Positions 1-8,523 of a stretch of DNA of 33,447 nt are shown in pieces. The DNA lies in NCBI GenBank assembly GCA_002395085.1, contig DGVV01000030.1, positions 1 through 33,447 on the forward strand. Reading direction: 5' to 3'. The notes below the pieces were generated by a model. The model was given only the letters and a program-made list of their open reading frames with translations, was not told the origin of the DNA and did not search any database. A program made the position numbers and the translations under genes. Every line of letters starts with the position of its first letter. The first letter of the stretch is position 1. The DNA is from Ruminococcus sp. UBA4275 (lineage in GTDB: Bacteria > Bacillota > Clostridia > Oscillospirales > Ruminococcaceae).

Positions 1-1651
1 TGGTTTCCGTTGTGGTCGTGGATGTTGTCGTTTCCGTGGTGGTGGTAGATGTCGTCGTTGTGGTGGTCGGTGTCGTGGACGTTGTCGTCTGTGCGGCGGT
101 CAGATCCTCATATCGGAAACTGTACAGCGCATCCTCATAACTGTCATCACAGATGTCCGTAATCGTACCCTTGCAGCCGAGTTTCACCGTATCTGCGGTT
201 TTTGGCAGAATGCAGGTCAGAATGATCTGTTCACCGGTGAGATTCTTTCCCGTGGAACTGATCACCGTAAAGTAAATGTGGCCGTCCTCCGCGTTATAGG
301 ATGCCAGCGTATCGCTGCCGTTTGTCACCTTCTCCGGCGCACCGAGTCCCTTCCGGTTCAGCGTGAGATAGCCCTCCGCCGTGTAGAAGGAAACATCGCC
401 CGCAACGCGCAGTTCCAGCACAATGCTGCTGCCGTCATCGCTTTCCGAAGCAGATGCAATAAACTGATTCTGCCTGGAAACAGGCGTTTTTGCCGTTGTC
501 TCCGTCGTAGTGGTCGTGGAGGAAGTCGGCTTGGTGGAGCTTTTTTTGGTGGTAGAGGTTGTAACGGCAGGGGTGGTCGTGCTGCTGCCGAACGCATTCT
601 GAATGCGCACACTGCTGTCAGCATCGGCATAAGTGTCATCGCTGATGTCTGTGATGCGGCAGGTCAGTTCGAGACTGCAATCATCAGCGGTTTTGGGCAT
701 CGTGCAGGTGAACAGCGTATCCGGTGTTTCCATGTTATGTCCGCTGGAACTGATCACCGTGAAGTAAATGCAGCCGTCTTGTTTGTTATACGAAGCGAGT
801 GTATCGGCGCTGCAGGTGATGTTCTCCGGCTGACCGAGGCCCTTTGCATCCAGCGCCACAACGCCTTCTGCGGTGTAAAATGCGACATCGCCGCTGACAG
901 ACAGCGAAAGCAAAACGTGCTTGCCATCCTCGCTGTCCGCAGCCTGAAGCACGAACACATTGTCTGTGCCGATGACAGCGGGCGTAGTGGCGGAAACTGT
1001 GGTCTTGGATGTCGTAGTCTTGGAAGTCGTAGTCTTGGATGTTGTAGTCTTGGAAGTCGTAGTCTTGGATGTTGTGGTCTTGGATGTCGTGGTCTTGGAT
1101 GTTGTGGTCTTGGATGTCGTAGTCTTCGATGTCGTGGTCGTGGCCGGCACGGTCACAGTCGTTTCGTCCGGATCATCCAGCCCTGTACTTTTCTGCACCA
1201 GCGTATACTCTGCCGTAACGAAATCCTGATTCTCGTCAATCAGATAGGCGTCACGCACATTCAGCCGGAAGGCATCTTTCGCAGGCTTTTCGCTGCATTC
1301 AAACGTGACGCGCAGCAGATCGCCGGCAGTATTCGTATTCTGCACTTCTGCCCATGAAATGGCAATCACGCCCTTCTCCGGCAGATGATTTTGCAGAACA
1401 TTCTGGTTCAGCACCTGAACTGCGGAAACGGTGCAAATATCAGCGGGATAAAGCAAATCTGCTTCAAAGCCGCAGATATTGACATCCCCGCCGACTGCAA
1501 ACAGCAGTTCAGCCGTTCCGTCCTCATAAGTACAGTCCAGCGTAAAGCAGTTTGCAGCTGCAGCAGAGGCACTCAGCGGAACGGAAGGGCAGATAATACT
1601 CAGCAGGAGGATCAGTGCGGAAAGAGAGAATGATATATATCTCCTTAACAT
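1..1651 (-). CDS. Secreted three-domain cohesin-like protein with Thr-rich linkers (partial, C-terminus off window)
   Basis: The minus-strand frame is open from ATG at 1651 (RBS-like AGGAAAG just upstream) to base 1, so at least 550 residues are present and the C-terminus is missing. Residues 1 to about 30 form a signal peptide ending in an Ala-rich stretch. Residues about 31-155 are a beta-rich domain with cohesin-like pattern (GFEADLLYP, GVIAISWAEV, DLLRVTF). A (TTTSK)n linker covers about 172-217. Two homologous domains follow at about 231-350 and 393-515; they share DV(A/S)FYTAEG, DTLASYN and IYFTVISS and also look cohesin-like. They are separated and followed by Thr/Ser linkers. No catalytic motif is visible. 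It is the last seen gene of a four-gene exported-protein operon. Cohesins are receptors for dockerins, and the upstream LRR protein has a dockerin-like module, so a scaffold or anchoring role is inferred. The missing C-terminus may hold a dockerin or sorting signal. Confidence 0.8.
   Translation of the reverse strand, partial: MLRRYISFSLSALILLLSIICPSVPLSASAAAANCFTLDCTYEDGTAELLFAVGGDVNICGFEADLLYPADICTVSAVQVLNQNVLQNHLPEKGVIAISWAEVQNTNTAGDLLRVTFECSEKPAKDAFRLNVRDAYLIDENQDFVTAEYTLVQKSTGLDDPDETTVTVPATTTTSKTTTSKTTTSKTTTSKTTTSKTTTSKTTTSKTTTSKTTTSKTTVSATTPAVIGTDNVFVLQAADSEDGKHVLLSLSVSGDVAFYTAEGVVALDAKGLGQPENITCSADTLASYNKQDGCIYFTVISSSGHNMETPDTLFTCTMPKTADDCSLELTCRITDISDDTYADADSSVRIQNAFGSSTTTPAVTTSTTKKSSTKPTSSTTTTTETTAKTPVSRQNQFIASASESDDGSSIVLELRVAGDVSFYTAEGYLTLNRKGLGAPEKVTNGSDTLASYNAEDGHIYFTVISSTGKNLTGEQIILTCILPKTADTVKLGCKGTITDICDDSYEDALYSFRYEDLTAAQTTTSTTPTTTTTTSTTTTETTTSTTTTET
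1002..1136 (-). repeat. Nine tandem 15-bp units encoding a (Ser-Lys-Thr-Thr-Thr) linker
   Basis: Nine consecutive 15-bp units of the form GTCTTGGA(T/A)GT(C/T)GT(A/G) (plus-strand reading) lie inside the cohesin-like gene. The ninth unit has TTCG in place of TTGG. Each unit encodes five residues in frame, so gain or loss of units changes linker length without a frameshift. The units differ mainly at synonymous third positions. Confidence 0.95.
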
Positions 1652-1666
1652 ATATCTTTCCTTTCT

Positions 1667-1699
1667 AATAAGCCCTGTGCCGGGGACACAGGGCTTATT
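1667..1699 (-). terminator. 13-bp perfect hairpin between the LRR gene and the cohesin-like gene
   Basis: AATAAGCCCTGTG (1667-1679) is perfectly complementary to 1687-1699 with a 7-base loop. It sits in the 78-bp gap between the LRR gene stop and the next gene's start. On the minus strand no clean U-run follows the stem (the U residues are in the stem itself), so it may be a partial terminator, an attenuator or an mRNA-stabilising element that sets the ratio of the two proteins. Confidence 0.6.
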
Positions 1700-1729
1700 T
1701 CTTATTGGATTTGTGCGCAGATGCGGAGA

Positions 1730-4700
1730 TTACTCGACCATCAGCGTCATACCGCTGATGACATCCTCATAGATGTCCTCGTAGATGTCCTTCTCGAAGT
1801 GGTAAACGGTCGGGACAAGCTTGCGGTCACGGTAACGGTAAACCGTGGTAGAGGTCTCTGCGCGGTCACGGTAACGGTACTGCTTGACATTGTAGTTCTC
1901 GTAGATTTCGCTTGCGATGAACCACGGCACACCGTTGTCACCGGGCAGGACATAAGCGGTTGCGTTGCCGCTGATGTAGCCGTTGTAAGAGCCGTTAAAG
2001 TAGCCGCCGGGCGCGATCTTCGTTGCTGCATTGATCTCATCCACCGACGCGGTGCGTGCGCCGTTATGCTCGCCGTAGCTGGTTCTTGCGCCGTATGCAC
2101 CGAGGTTGCCCGCGATACTGAATTCACGGTAATGACGGTAATACGGAGAATTTGCACCCTGCGTGAGATAATAGACCATGTTGTAGCCGCTCAGTCTGGA
2201 GCGCGAAACCGTCTGGGTATCAACCTCTCTGGTATCGCTTCCGGTGATTTCGCTGTCACTCCAGCCGCTCCATGCGCCCCATTCGCCGTAGCCCTTCTGC
2301 TGCTTGGATTCCACCTCACGCAGATCAGACTCCGTCATTGCCTTCTCAGACCAGTCGCTCCAGTCGCCGTACTCGGTATAGCCCATGTCGGTCTTGACCA
2401 GCTTCCAGCCTTCCATTTCCGGCTCAGTCGAGGTCACTTCATCGGTTCTGACATACCTCTGCTCACCGGTCTTCTGCTTGGTGGTGGAAGTCTGGATGGA
2501 AGCCGTGAAGGAAACAGGCGTCTTCTTCTTGCTGCCCATGATCTCCTCTCTGTAATAGAGGCCCACGATGTCCATAGTCATGCCGAGGCGGAGATTTGCG
2601 CTGCTCTCATCGGTATTCTTGAAGTAGAGCTTGCCGTCTTCGATGTAATAGTTGTCATTCTCCTCCAGATTCCACTTGACGGTGTAGCCGTTGAGCGAAC
2701 TCTGAAGCGGATAGCCTGCCTTGAGTGCAGCAGAAATATCCGTGCCGCCCTCACCGAAGCTGATGTCATTCTTGAGGCGCATTGCCTCGATTGCTGCATC
2801 AAGAACACCCGGTACATAGCCTTCCGGTGCATCATCTCTGTACAGCATGACGGCAGCCTTGCCGGTATCCTTGCGTGCGAAGTCATAGAGGGTTTCGAGA
2901 TTGGTCTTGGTAAAGAGCTGCGGATTCTGTGCAACATCCAGATACTTCACCTGATCAAAGCGTCCGATCGGATACAGATAGCCGTCGCTCTCGGAAAGCG
3001 GACCGTTGAAGTTGCGGATGCCGGTATTGCGCAGACCCAGATAGACCAGATTATCCATATCCGGAATCTCATCCATCTTGTTGACCTGCATATTGGCAAG
3101 GGTCAGATACTTCAGGTTGACCTTATTGACAAAGGATCTGAAATTCTGCACCTCGGTCGTTTCTGCTGCGGAATCCAGGAACAGACCGACCAGATTTTCA
3201 TAATTGCGGATGTAACGGAAATCGAATGCCGCCGCCTTGTGACCTGCCAGATTCAGGTAACGAAGCTGATTCAGCGTATTGAGGAAGGTAAATTCCTTCA
3301 CACCGGAATCCTGCATCGAGAGATACTCCAGCTTGGTCATCGCACGGACTGCGTCCGCATTCTGAAGCTCAACGCCGTTGATGTAGAAGACACCGAGGTT
3401 GGTCAGCGTGGAGAGTGCAGAGATGTCATTCAGTTCCGGGTTGCCGCTGAGGTCAAGGACGGTCAGTCCGGTGAGGCTGGAAAGGTATGCGGTGTTGTCA
3501 TCGTAGCCTGTCATCATTTCGCCGGTATCGCTGTCCTTGTATTCATAGGAGCTTGCCTGTCTCAGACCGCAGTTTGCGAGTTCCAGATGTGTCAGTGCGG
3601 TCAGATTCTTGAGGAATGCCAGATCCGTCACCGTATTGCCGGAGAGCGAGAGGTATTCCAGATTCGTCAGCGCGCCGATGCTGCTGATGGAGTTTGCATC
3701 CAGCTCATTGCCGCTGAGGCGCAGTTCCGTAAGCTGCGGTGCGTAATCCAGATTCATCACCTGAACCAGCACGTTGTCTTCCAGATAGAGTCTGCGCAGA
3801 TTGCGGAAGGTGCTTGCATCGAAGGAGGAGAGGTCATTGTTGTCAAGGTCGAGGTAGGTCAGACCCGTCATGTTGTCGAGGATGCCGCTCACATTGCCGA
3901 TTGCGTTGTTGCTCAGAGACAGCACATCCATATAAATCAGCCGTTTCAGCGATTTGACCGTATGAATGTCATTGTTATCCAGCAGCAGGCAGACCAGCGA
4001 TTGCAGCTTGCTCAGCGGAGCAAGGCCGTCCGTCTTGGCATCTGCCTTGATTGCATTGCCGGAAAGATCAAGCGTAGCAAGCAGCTTGCAGTTTGCCAGC
4101 GGGGAGATGTCCGTGATGTAGTTGTTGGCAAGCCAGAGTGTGGTGAGCTTCTTTGCCGTGCCAAGCGGGGTAATGTCCATCGGAGCCGTGATGTCATATT
4201 CGTATTCTTCAACGGTCTTGAGAACCTTCTTGCCGAGCTTTTCGCCGGTCTTGTATTCCAGATAATTGAGGTCTCTGGAGAGCGTCAGCGTTGTGACATT
4301 CGGGATACGGGAAACATACTCGCCGCTGTCATCCACAAATGCCAGCTCCGTAATATCGGAGATGTAGTTGCCCTGAAGGAAGAGTTCCTTGAGTTCCGTG
4401 AAGGCAAGATCAGCCTGCGTTCTGCTGTCGGTGAGGCGCAGGAAGCTGAGGTTCTTGAGCTTGTTGTAAGAGAGGTCGATGCCCTCGATCAGGAACTTCG
4501 ACGAGAACACCGAATCCGGAATCTCGGAGATGCCGCAGTTCGAGAGCGAGAGCTGCACGAGCTGATTGAGGCTTGCGAGATCACCAAGGCTGGCGTTCGT
4601 GCCGGAGAGATCATTGTCCGAGAGATTGAGAATGCGGTAGTTCTTCAGGTAACGGATACCGCTGAGGCAATGGATGCCCTTGCCGGAAAGATCCAGCGTA

Positions 4701-6742
4701 TAATTGAGCTTTTCCATCGTATCCGCACTGTAGATTTCTTCCTCTGTCAGGATCTCATCGTGGTTGCCGTACTTGTGGTCGAAGATCAGCTTGAGTGCAT
4801 TGTACAGGTTCACATCCGGAATCTTATCCATCGTGATTTCGGTGCTGTTGCCGGCAAGCTGCACTTCAAACTCTGCGCCGGTGCGCTTGAAGCGCTTGTC
4901 GCCGTTCCGCTCAATGCTGGCGTAAACAGTAGACCACTCCATGTAGCCTGCCTTCTCACCAACACTGATGACCTTGTAAAGCTGACCGTTGACCTGCTCA
5001 TTTCTGCCGATTTCAACCTTGCCGGTCTCGATCGGTTCTTCCCACGTAACCGTGAGATCATAGAGCGGAACAGAAGTCGGGAAATAGGTCTCGCCGGAGA
5101 TCACGGAAGGCACAAAGCTGCTGATGTACTTCTTTGCGTATTCCACCTGCTCCTCAATGGGCTTTTCCGGCAGGGTGCGTGCGATTCTGCCCGTGTAGAC
5201 CACATTGCCGTCAAACATGAAATCGCACTGAAGGGTGATGCGGTTCTCATCCTTGAGATAGAGAATCTCGTTGGTCACAGGATCGAGGCATCTTCCGTCG
5301 CCGGTCGAGCCGTCCTCATTCTTGACAACGCTCCACTTCAGATCCACGTTCTGCACGGTCTTGACACCGTAATTCAGACGGGAGGATTCCAGTGAAACAT
5401 AGCCGGGGAGTCTGTAATGCTCCTGCAAATCAGCCGGAACTGTCCGGAGGATCTGCTCAAACTGCTCCGGTGTCGGCATATCAATCTTACCCTTGATTTC
5501 GCGCTGGAATTCATGTGCGCCGTATTCCACGCCGTCCACATAGATGTGTGCGGTGAAGGAAACCCATGTGGTGTAATCCAGCAGCGGCACATCGACAACA
5601 TAATTGCTGCTCATATTGACGCTCTGTGCCAGCAGACCGCTGTCAATCGCCCAGATGATGTCCACATCGCTGAATTCAGAAGAAGACAGCATATTGAACG
5701 TGCCGTAGTGGTTCTTGTAAGGAAGCTGGAAGTCATCCACGATGTACTTGCCTTCCTGTGCAAAACCGGTCTCCAGCGCCTCAACGGTGCGCTCATAGAT
5801 TTCGCGTTTGTCATCCTTCTTGCCGCAGAAGAAAACCTCCATATCGGAATTAACCTCGGAGAAATCAGCTTTCTGCTCATCCGCTGCGGAAAGCGACCAG
5901 ACTCCGTCGGTCATGCCTTCGGTATAGGGCAGTTCCGGCACATTTTTCAGCTTGCTGCCCTTCGGAATGGACTTCTTGGCATAGAGATTGCCGTCCGCAT
6001 CATAGAAGGTAACGGAAACACGGTTGCCCAGTGCGACATCCATGCGCACGACCTTCTGCTGGATCATACCGGCATCTCTGGAATTGATTTTCGGGGCGCC
6101 ATTCTCATCGAAATCGAGATAGGCATTGGCGTAGATTTTTTCGAGTCCGGAGAGCGTGCGCATCTTCACGACACTCTGCTTCACTCTCGTGACATCTCTG
6201 GAAAGCACCTTGCCGTCGAGGTCGGCATCGCCGTACTCATAGATGTTCAGGTCCGTGAAGCCGGCATCAATCTTCGCATCCGTAAACTGACCGTCCTGAT
6301 CGAGTGTGGAAGCGCTGTTATTGCCGCCGGAAGTGAGTTCGAGGAAATGATAGCTGCCCTCTGCAAGATCCTCCGGCACACGGAAGGTCAGCTCTACCAG
6401 ATCAATTTTGTCGGTCTGATTCTCGGTCGAACTGTAAGTCAGATAGATCGTGCCGTCATTTTTGGCATTCACCGCCGTCTGTCCGGAAGCGGTCTTGCAG
6501 GCAGCAGCCTTCACCAGCGTGACACACTCCGGATCATAGCGGAGCATCGCCTGAAAATCAGAGATATTGGATTTCTCAGGCAGATAAACCGTGGTGGTAA
6601 ATTCCTGTGCCTGTGCGGTTTCAAAGGCGGTATTCATGAGCTTTGCTTCGGGCTTATCCGCAGCAGAAGCGTTCAGAACGGGCATCGCTGCCAGCAGAGA
6701 GAGTCCGCAGAGCAGCGCACAGATCGGTGTACGTTTTTTCAT
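1730..6742 (-). CDS. Giant secreted LRR protein with cohesin-like and dockerin-like modules
   Basis: About 1670 residues. I chose ATG at 6742 because it follows a GGAGGG RBS and begins a clear signal peptide (MKKRTPICALLCGLSLLAA); an upstream in-frame ATG at 6838 only adds a basic, non-signal extension inside the previous gene. Order of modules: signal peptide 1-28; cohesin-like domain about 29-160; dockerin-like pair about 168-240, with loops DADLDGKVLSRD and DFDENGAPKINSRD; an InlB/Flg_new-like strand repeat about 243-310; several Ig-like domains of the atrophied bacterial Ig type to about 650; many 20-25 residue leucine-rich repeats about 670-1285 (LxxLxLSxN pattern, internalin-like); another Ig-like domain; two WSDWS/WSGW repeats about 1460-1510; and a Tyr/Arg-rich tail with two YRYRDR motifs. 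The role is inferred to be ligand recognition or adhesion at the cell surface. No enzyme motif is seen. Confidence 0.88.
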   Translation of the reverse strand: MKKRTPICALLCGLSLLAAMPVLNASAADKPEAKLMNTAFETAQAQEFTTTVYLPEKSNISDFQAMLRYDPECVTLVKAAACKTASGQTAVNAKNDGTIYLTYSSTENQTDKIDLVELTFRVPEDLAEGSYHFLELTSGGNNSASTLDQDGQFTDAKIDAGFTDLNIYEYGDADLDGKVLSRDVTRVKQSVVKMRTLSGLEKIYANAYLDFDENGAPKINSRDAGMIQQKVVRMDVALGNRVSVTFYDADGNLYAKKSIPKGSKLKNVPELPYTEGMTDGVWSLSAADEQKADFSEVNSDMEVFFCGKKDDKREIYERTVEALETGFAQEGKYIVDDFQLPYKNHYGTFNMLSSSEFSDVDIIWAIDSGLLAQSVNMSSNYVVDVPLLDYTTWVSFTAHIYVDGVEYGAHEFQREIKGKIDMPTPEQFEQILRTVPADLQEHYRLPGYVSLESSRLNYGVKTVQNVDLKWSVVKNEDGSTGDGRCLDPVTNEILYLKDENRITLQCDFMFDGNVVYTGRIARTLPEKPIEEQVEYAKKYISSFVPSVISGETYFPTSVPLYDLTVTWEEPIETGKVEIGRNEQVNGQLYKVISVGEKAGYMEWSTVYASIERNGDKRFKRTGAEFEVQLAGNSTEITMDKIPDVNLYNALKLIFDHKYGNHDEILTEEEIYSADTMEKLNYTLDLSGKGIHCLSGIRYLKNYRILNLSDNDLSGTNASLGDLASLNQLVQLSLSNCGISEIPDSVFSSKFLIEGIDLSYNKLKNLSFLRLTDSRTQADLAFTELKELFLQGNYISDITELAFVDDSGEYVSRIPNVTTLTLSRDLNYLEYKTGEKLGKKVLKTVEEYEYDITAPMDITPLGTAKKLTTLWLANNYITDISPLANCKLLATLDLSGNAIKADAKTDGLAPLSKLQSLVCLLLDNNDIHTVKSLKRLIYMDVLSLSNNAIGNVSGILDNMTGLTYLDLDNNDLSSFDASTFRNLRRLYLEDNVLVQVMNLDYAPQLTELRLSGNELDANSISSIGALTNLEYLSLSGNTVTDLAFLKNLTALTHLELANCGLRQASSYEYKDSDTGEMMTGYDDNTAYLSSLTGLTVLDLSGNPELNDISALSTLTNLGVFYINGVELQNADAVRAMTKLEYLSMQDSGVKEFTFLNTLNQLRYLNLAGHKAAAFDFRYIRNYENLVGLFLDSAAETTEVQNFRSFVNKVNLKYLTLANMQVNKMDEIPDMDNLVYLGLRNTGIRNFNGPLSESDGYLYPIGRFDQVKYLDVAQNPQLFTKTNLETLYDFARKDTGKAAVMLYRDDAPEGYVPGVLDAAIEAMRLKNDISFGEGGTDISAALKAGYPLQSSLNGYTVKWNLEENDNYYIEDGKLYFKNTDESSANLRLGMTMDIVGLYYREEIMGSKKKTPVSFTASIQTSTTKQKTGEQRYVRTDEVTSTEPEMEGWKLVKTDMGYTEYGDWSDWSEKAMTESDLREVESKQQKGYGEWGAWSGWSDSEITGSDTREVDTQTVSRSRLSGYNMVYYLTQGANSPYYRHYREFSIAGNLGAYGARTSYGEHNGARTASVDEINAATKIAPGGYFNGSYNGYISGNATAYVLPGDNGVPWFIASEIYENYNVKQYRYRDRAETSTTVYRYRDRKLVPTVYHFEKDIYEDIYEDVISGMTLMVE

Positions 6743-6746
6743 TTGC

Positions 6747-8396
6747 TCAGCCCTCCTTCTGACCCTGCTGTGCCTGCTGCGCCTTTGCCTTATCGACCAG
6801 CTCCGTTGCAGTGATAAAACCGTCGAAGAAGTCTGCATAGGTCACAAGCTTGCCGGTATACCAATGCTCAATGTAGCCGTTTGCAAAGACTCTGCACACG
6901 CCGTTGAGCAGATTGTAGTTGACATACTGACCGTAGAGAACGGTCTCCTCACCGGCTGCATCGGTCTTGATTGCCTCGATATAGTACGGCACTTTGACAA
7001 TGTATTCGCAAAGCTTCCAGCCGACATTCTTGACCTCATCGTCCTCGCGGGCATTGAAAGTTCTGTTCACGCCGACAGAAAGCGAATGCTCATTGCCGTA
7101 CTGATAATCCACGCCGTAGCCGAGTTCCACCGACATATCCTTCGCGTGCGAATAATTGACACCGCTGCCGCTGCCGCTGGTCATGCTGTGTTCAATGGAT
7201 TCCGATTTGCCGCTGGACTTGCCCGTCGTATTGGAGGCTTCAATATTCTGCTCCACAGACTGTTCCAGCGAATGTGCGAAGCTCTGACCGGTCTCAACCG
7301 ATGTAGAACCGGACTGGCTGATCGCAAGAGAATCCGAAACAGACCAGGATTCTTCATCCTCATGGCCCCATGTATGATTGTAATGGCCGTTTACAGATGC
7401 ACTGACTTTTCCTTCTGCAACAAACGGAACACCGGCTTTTCCTTCCGCGCCGACCTCAAAGCCGCCGCCGGCTTCATTGCCGCTGCTATCGGTATGCGAT
7501 TTCGTATACGACGAAGAAGTTTCACTGACGATTTCCCAGCCGATCGCATCTGTAATAGACTGCGAAATCTCCTGCGAATCCGACGTTGCCACGCCGATTG
7601 TCTGACCGGCAGTTGCGGAATTCTCCTCATAGTTGGATTCCTCAATCGTATTGCTGACACCGTCGCTGAGTTCGCTGTAGGTATTGGATTCCTTGCCGTT
7701 CACCGTGCTTTCCGAGACCGAGTAGGTGGAATCCATCGCAATGGTCTTGCAGGCGGTGATTGTCTCTGTCTCCGTGATCTCAATTTCAAGGGAATCCGCA
7801 TTGTAGAAGCCGTCATTGCTGACACCGGTGTACTTCTTGTCACCGGGGATACCCAGAAAACTCGACTGCGAATAGTACTTGCTGTTGTCCATGACCTTGT
7901 CGATGCTCGACATACTGCTGGCAATGCCGCTTGCAATGTTCAGCCCTGCAAAGTCCTTGGAGATATTGCCGCCCTGCGCAGCCATATCCAGAATGCCCTG
8001 CAATTCACCGAGATTCATTGCGAGATTCGGCGTATTGCCAAGCACTTCCTTCGGATTGTAGTCACCGATTGCCATGATCGAAGCCTGACCGATGTCTGTC
8101 GGCTGATAGATCCGGTATGTCATATCACCGTCCACAACTTCCGAGTAGAAATCGTAGTCGATGTACTCATACCATTCCTTATCCGAGAATTTCGGATCAC
8201 GCAGCTTGAGCTTCGCATCCTTCAGACCCGGAAACAGTTTGGTGTAATCATCCACGTACTTCGTGACAGTATCGGACTTCTGCACGCCCTCTGCCTGATC
8301 CGCAAATGCCGTCACGGCAACCGCGGAGGAGAGAACGACCAGCGCCGAAACAAACGCGATTGTCCGTTTCAGATTACGGTTGAAAGTTCCTTTCAT
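6747..8396 (-). CDS. Secreted Ser/Gly-rich beta-strand protein, possibly aerolysin/ETX-like
   Basis: 549 residues from ATG at 8396, preceded by GAGGAGG 10 bases upstream; an ATG at 8435 would put 13 residues before the signal peptide. Residues 1 to about 32 are a signal peptide (MKGTFNRNLKRTIAF... cleaving near AFA/DQ). The middle, roughly 205-430, is a long low-hydrophobicity region with alternating Ser/Thr/Glu and Val/Ile, typical of extended amphipathic beta strands, with a Gly-rich turn (EAGGGFEVGAEGKAG). The C-terminal part has aromatic strands (WKLCEYIVKVPYYIEAI) and ends in a Gln-rich tail. This pattern is reminiscent of aerolysin/ETX-MTX2 beta-pore-forming proteins, but I see no diagnostic motif, so function stays unassigned. 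Its stop is four bases before the start of the LRR gene, so the two are surely co-translated. Confidence 0.82.
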   Translation of the reverse strand: MKGTFNRNLKRTIAFVSALVVLSSAVAVTAFADQAEGVQKSDTVTKYVDDYTKLFPGLKDAKLKLRDPKFSDKEWYEYIDYDFYSEVVDGDMTYRIYQPTDIGQASIMAIGDYNPKEVLGNTPNLAMNLGELQGILDMAAQGGNISKDFAGLNIASGIASSMSSIDKVMDNSKYYSQSSFLGIPGDKKYTGVSNDGFYNADSLEIEITETETITACKTIAMDSTYSVSESTVNGKESNTYSELSDGVSNTIEESNYEENSATAGQTIGVATSDSQEISQSITDAIGWEIVSETSSSYTKSHTDSSGNEAGGGFEVGAEGKAGVPFVAEGKVSASVNGHYNHTWGHEDEESWSVSDSLAISQSGSTSVETGQSFAHSLEQSVEQNIEASNTTGKSSGKSESIEHSMTSGSGSGVNYSHAKDMSVELGYGVDYQYGNEHSLSVGVNRTFNAREDDEVKNVGWKLCEYIVKVPYYIEAIKTDAAGEETVLYGQYVNYNLLNGVCRVFANGYIEHWYTGKLVTYADFFDGFITATELVDKAKAQQAQQGQKEG

Positions 8397-8523
8397 CCCT
8401 TTGAAACCTCCTCGTTTCGTTTTTATATATCGCAACCGATTGCCGTCCGCACACAGCGTGCAGGGAGACGTCAGGGCAGGCAGACAGCATCCGGCGGATA
8501 CACCACCCTTTGTGTGCGTTCCG

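Noticed and set aside
1002..1136. Possible CRISPR or VNTR array
   Set aside because: The units are 15 bp, directly adjacent with no spacers, and encode a Thr-rich linker in frame.
278..1357. 359-codon plus-strand frame with CGLGCRSLG repeats, plus an 89-codon VLDVVV frame
   Set aside because: Both are antisense readings of the (TTTSK)n repeat and of the cohesin-like domains; the minus-strand frame is open over the whole stretch and has a signal peptide.
1721..5395. 1224-codon plus-strand open frame opposite the LRR gene
   Set aside because: It is antisense to the LRR protein, lacks a signal, domain or convincing RBS, and its periodic Ile/His/Asp pattern is the mirror of the LRR codons.
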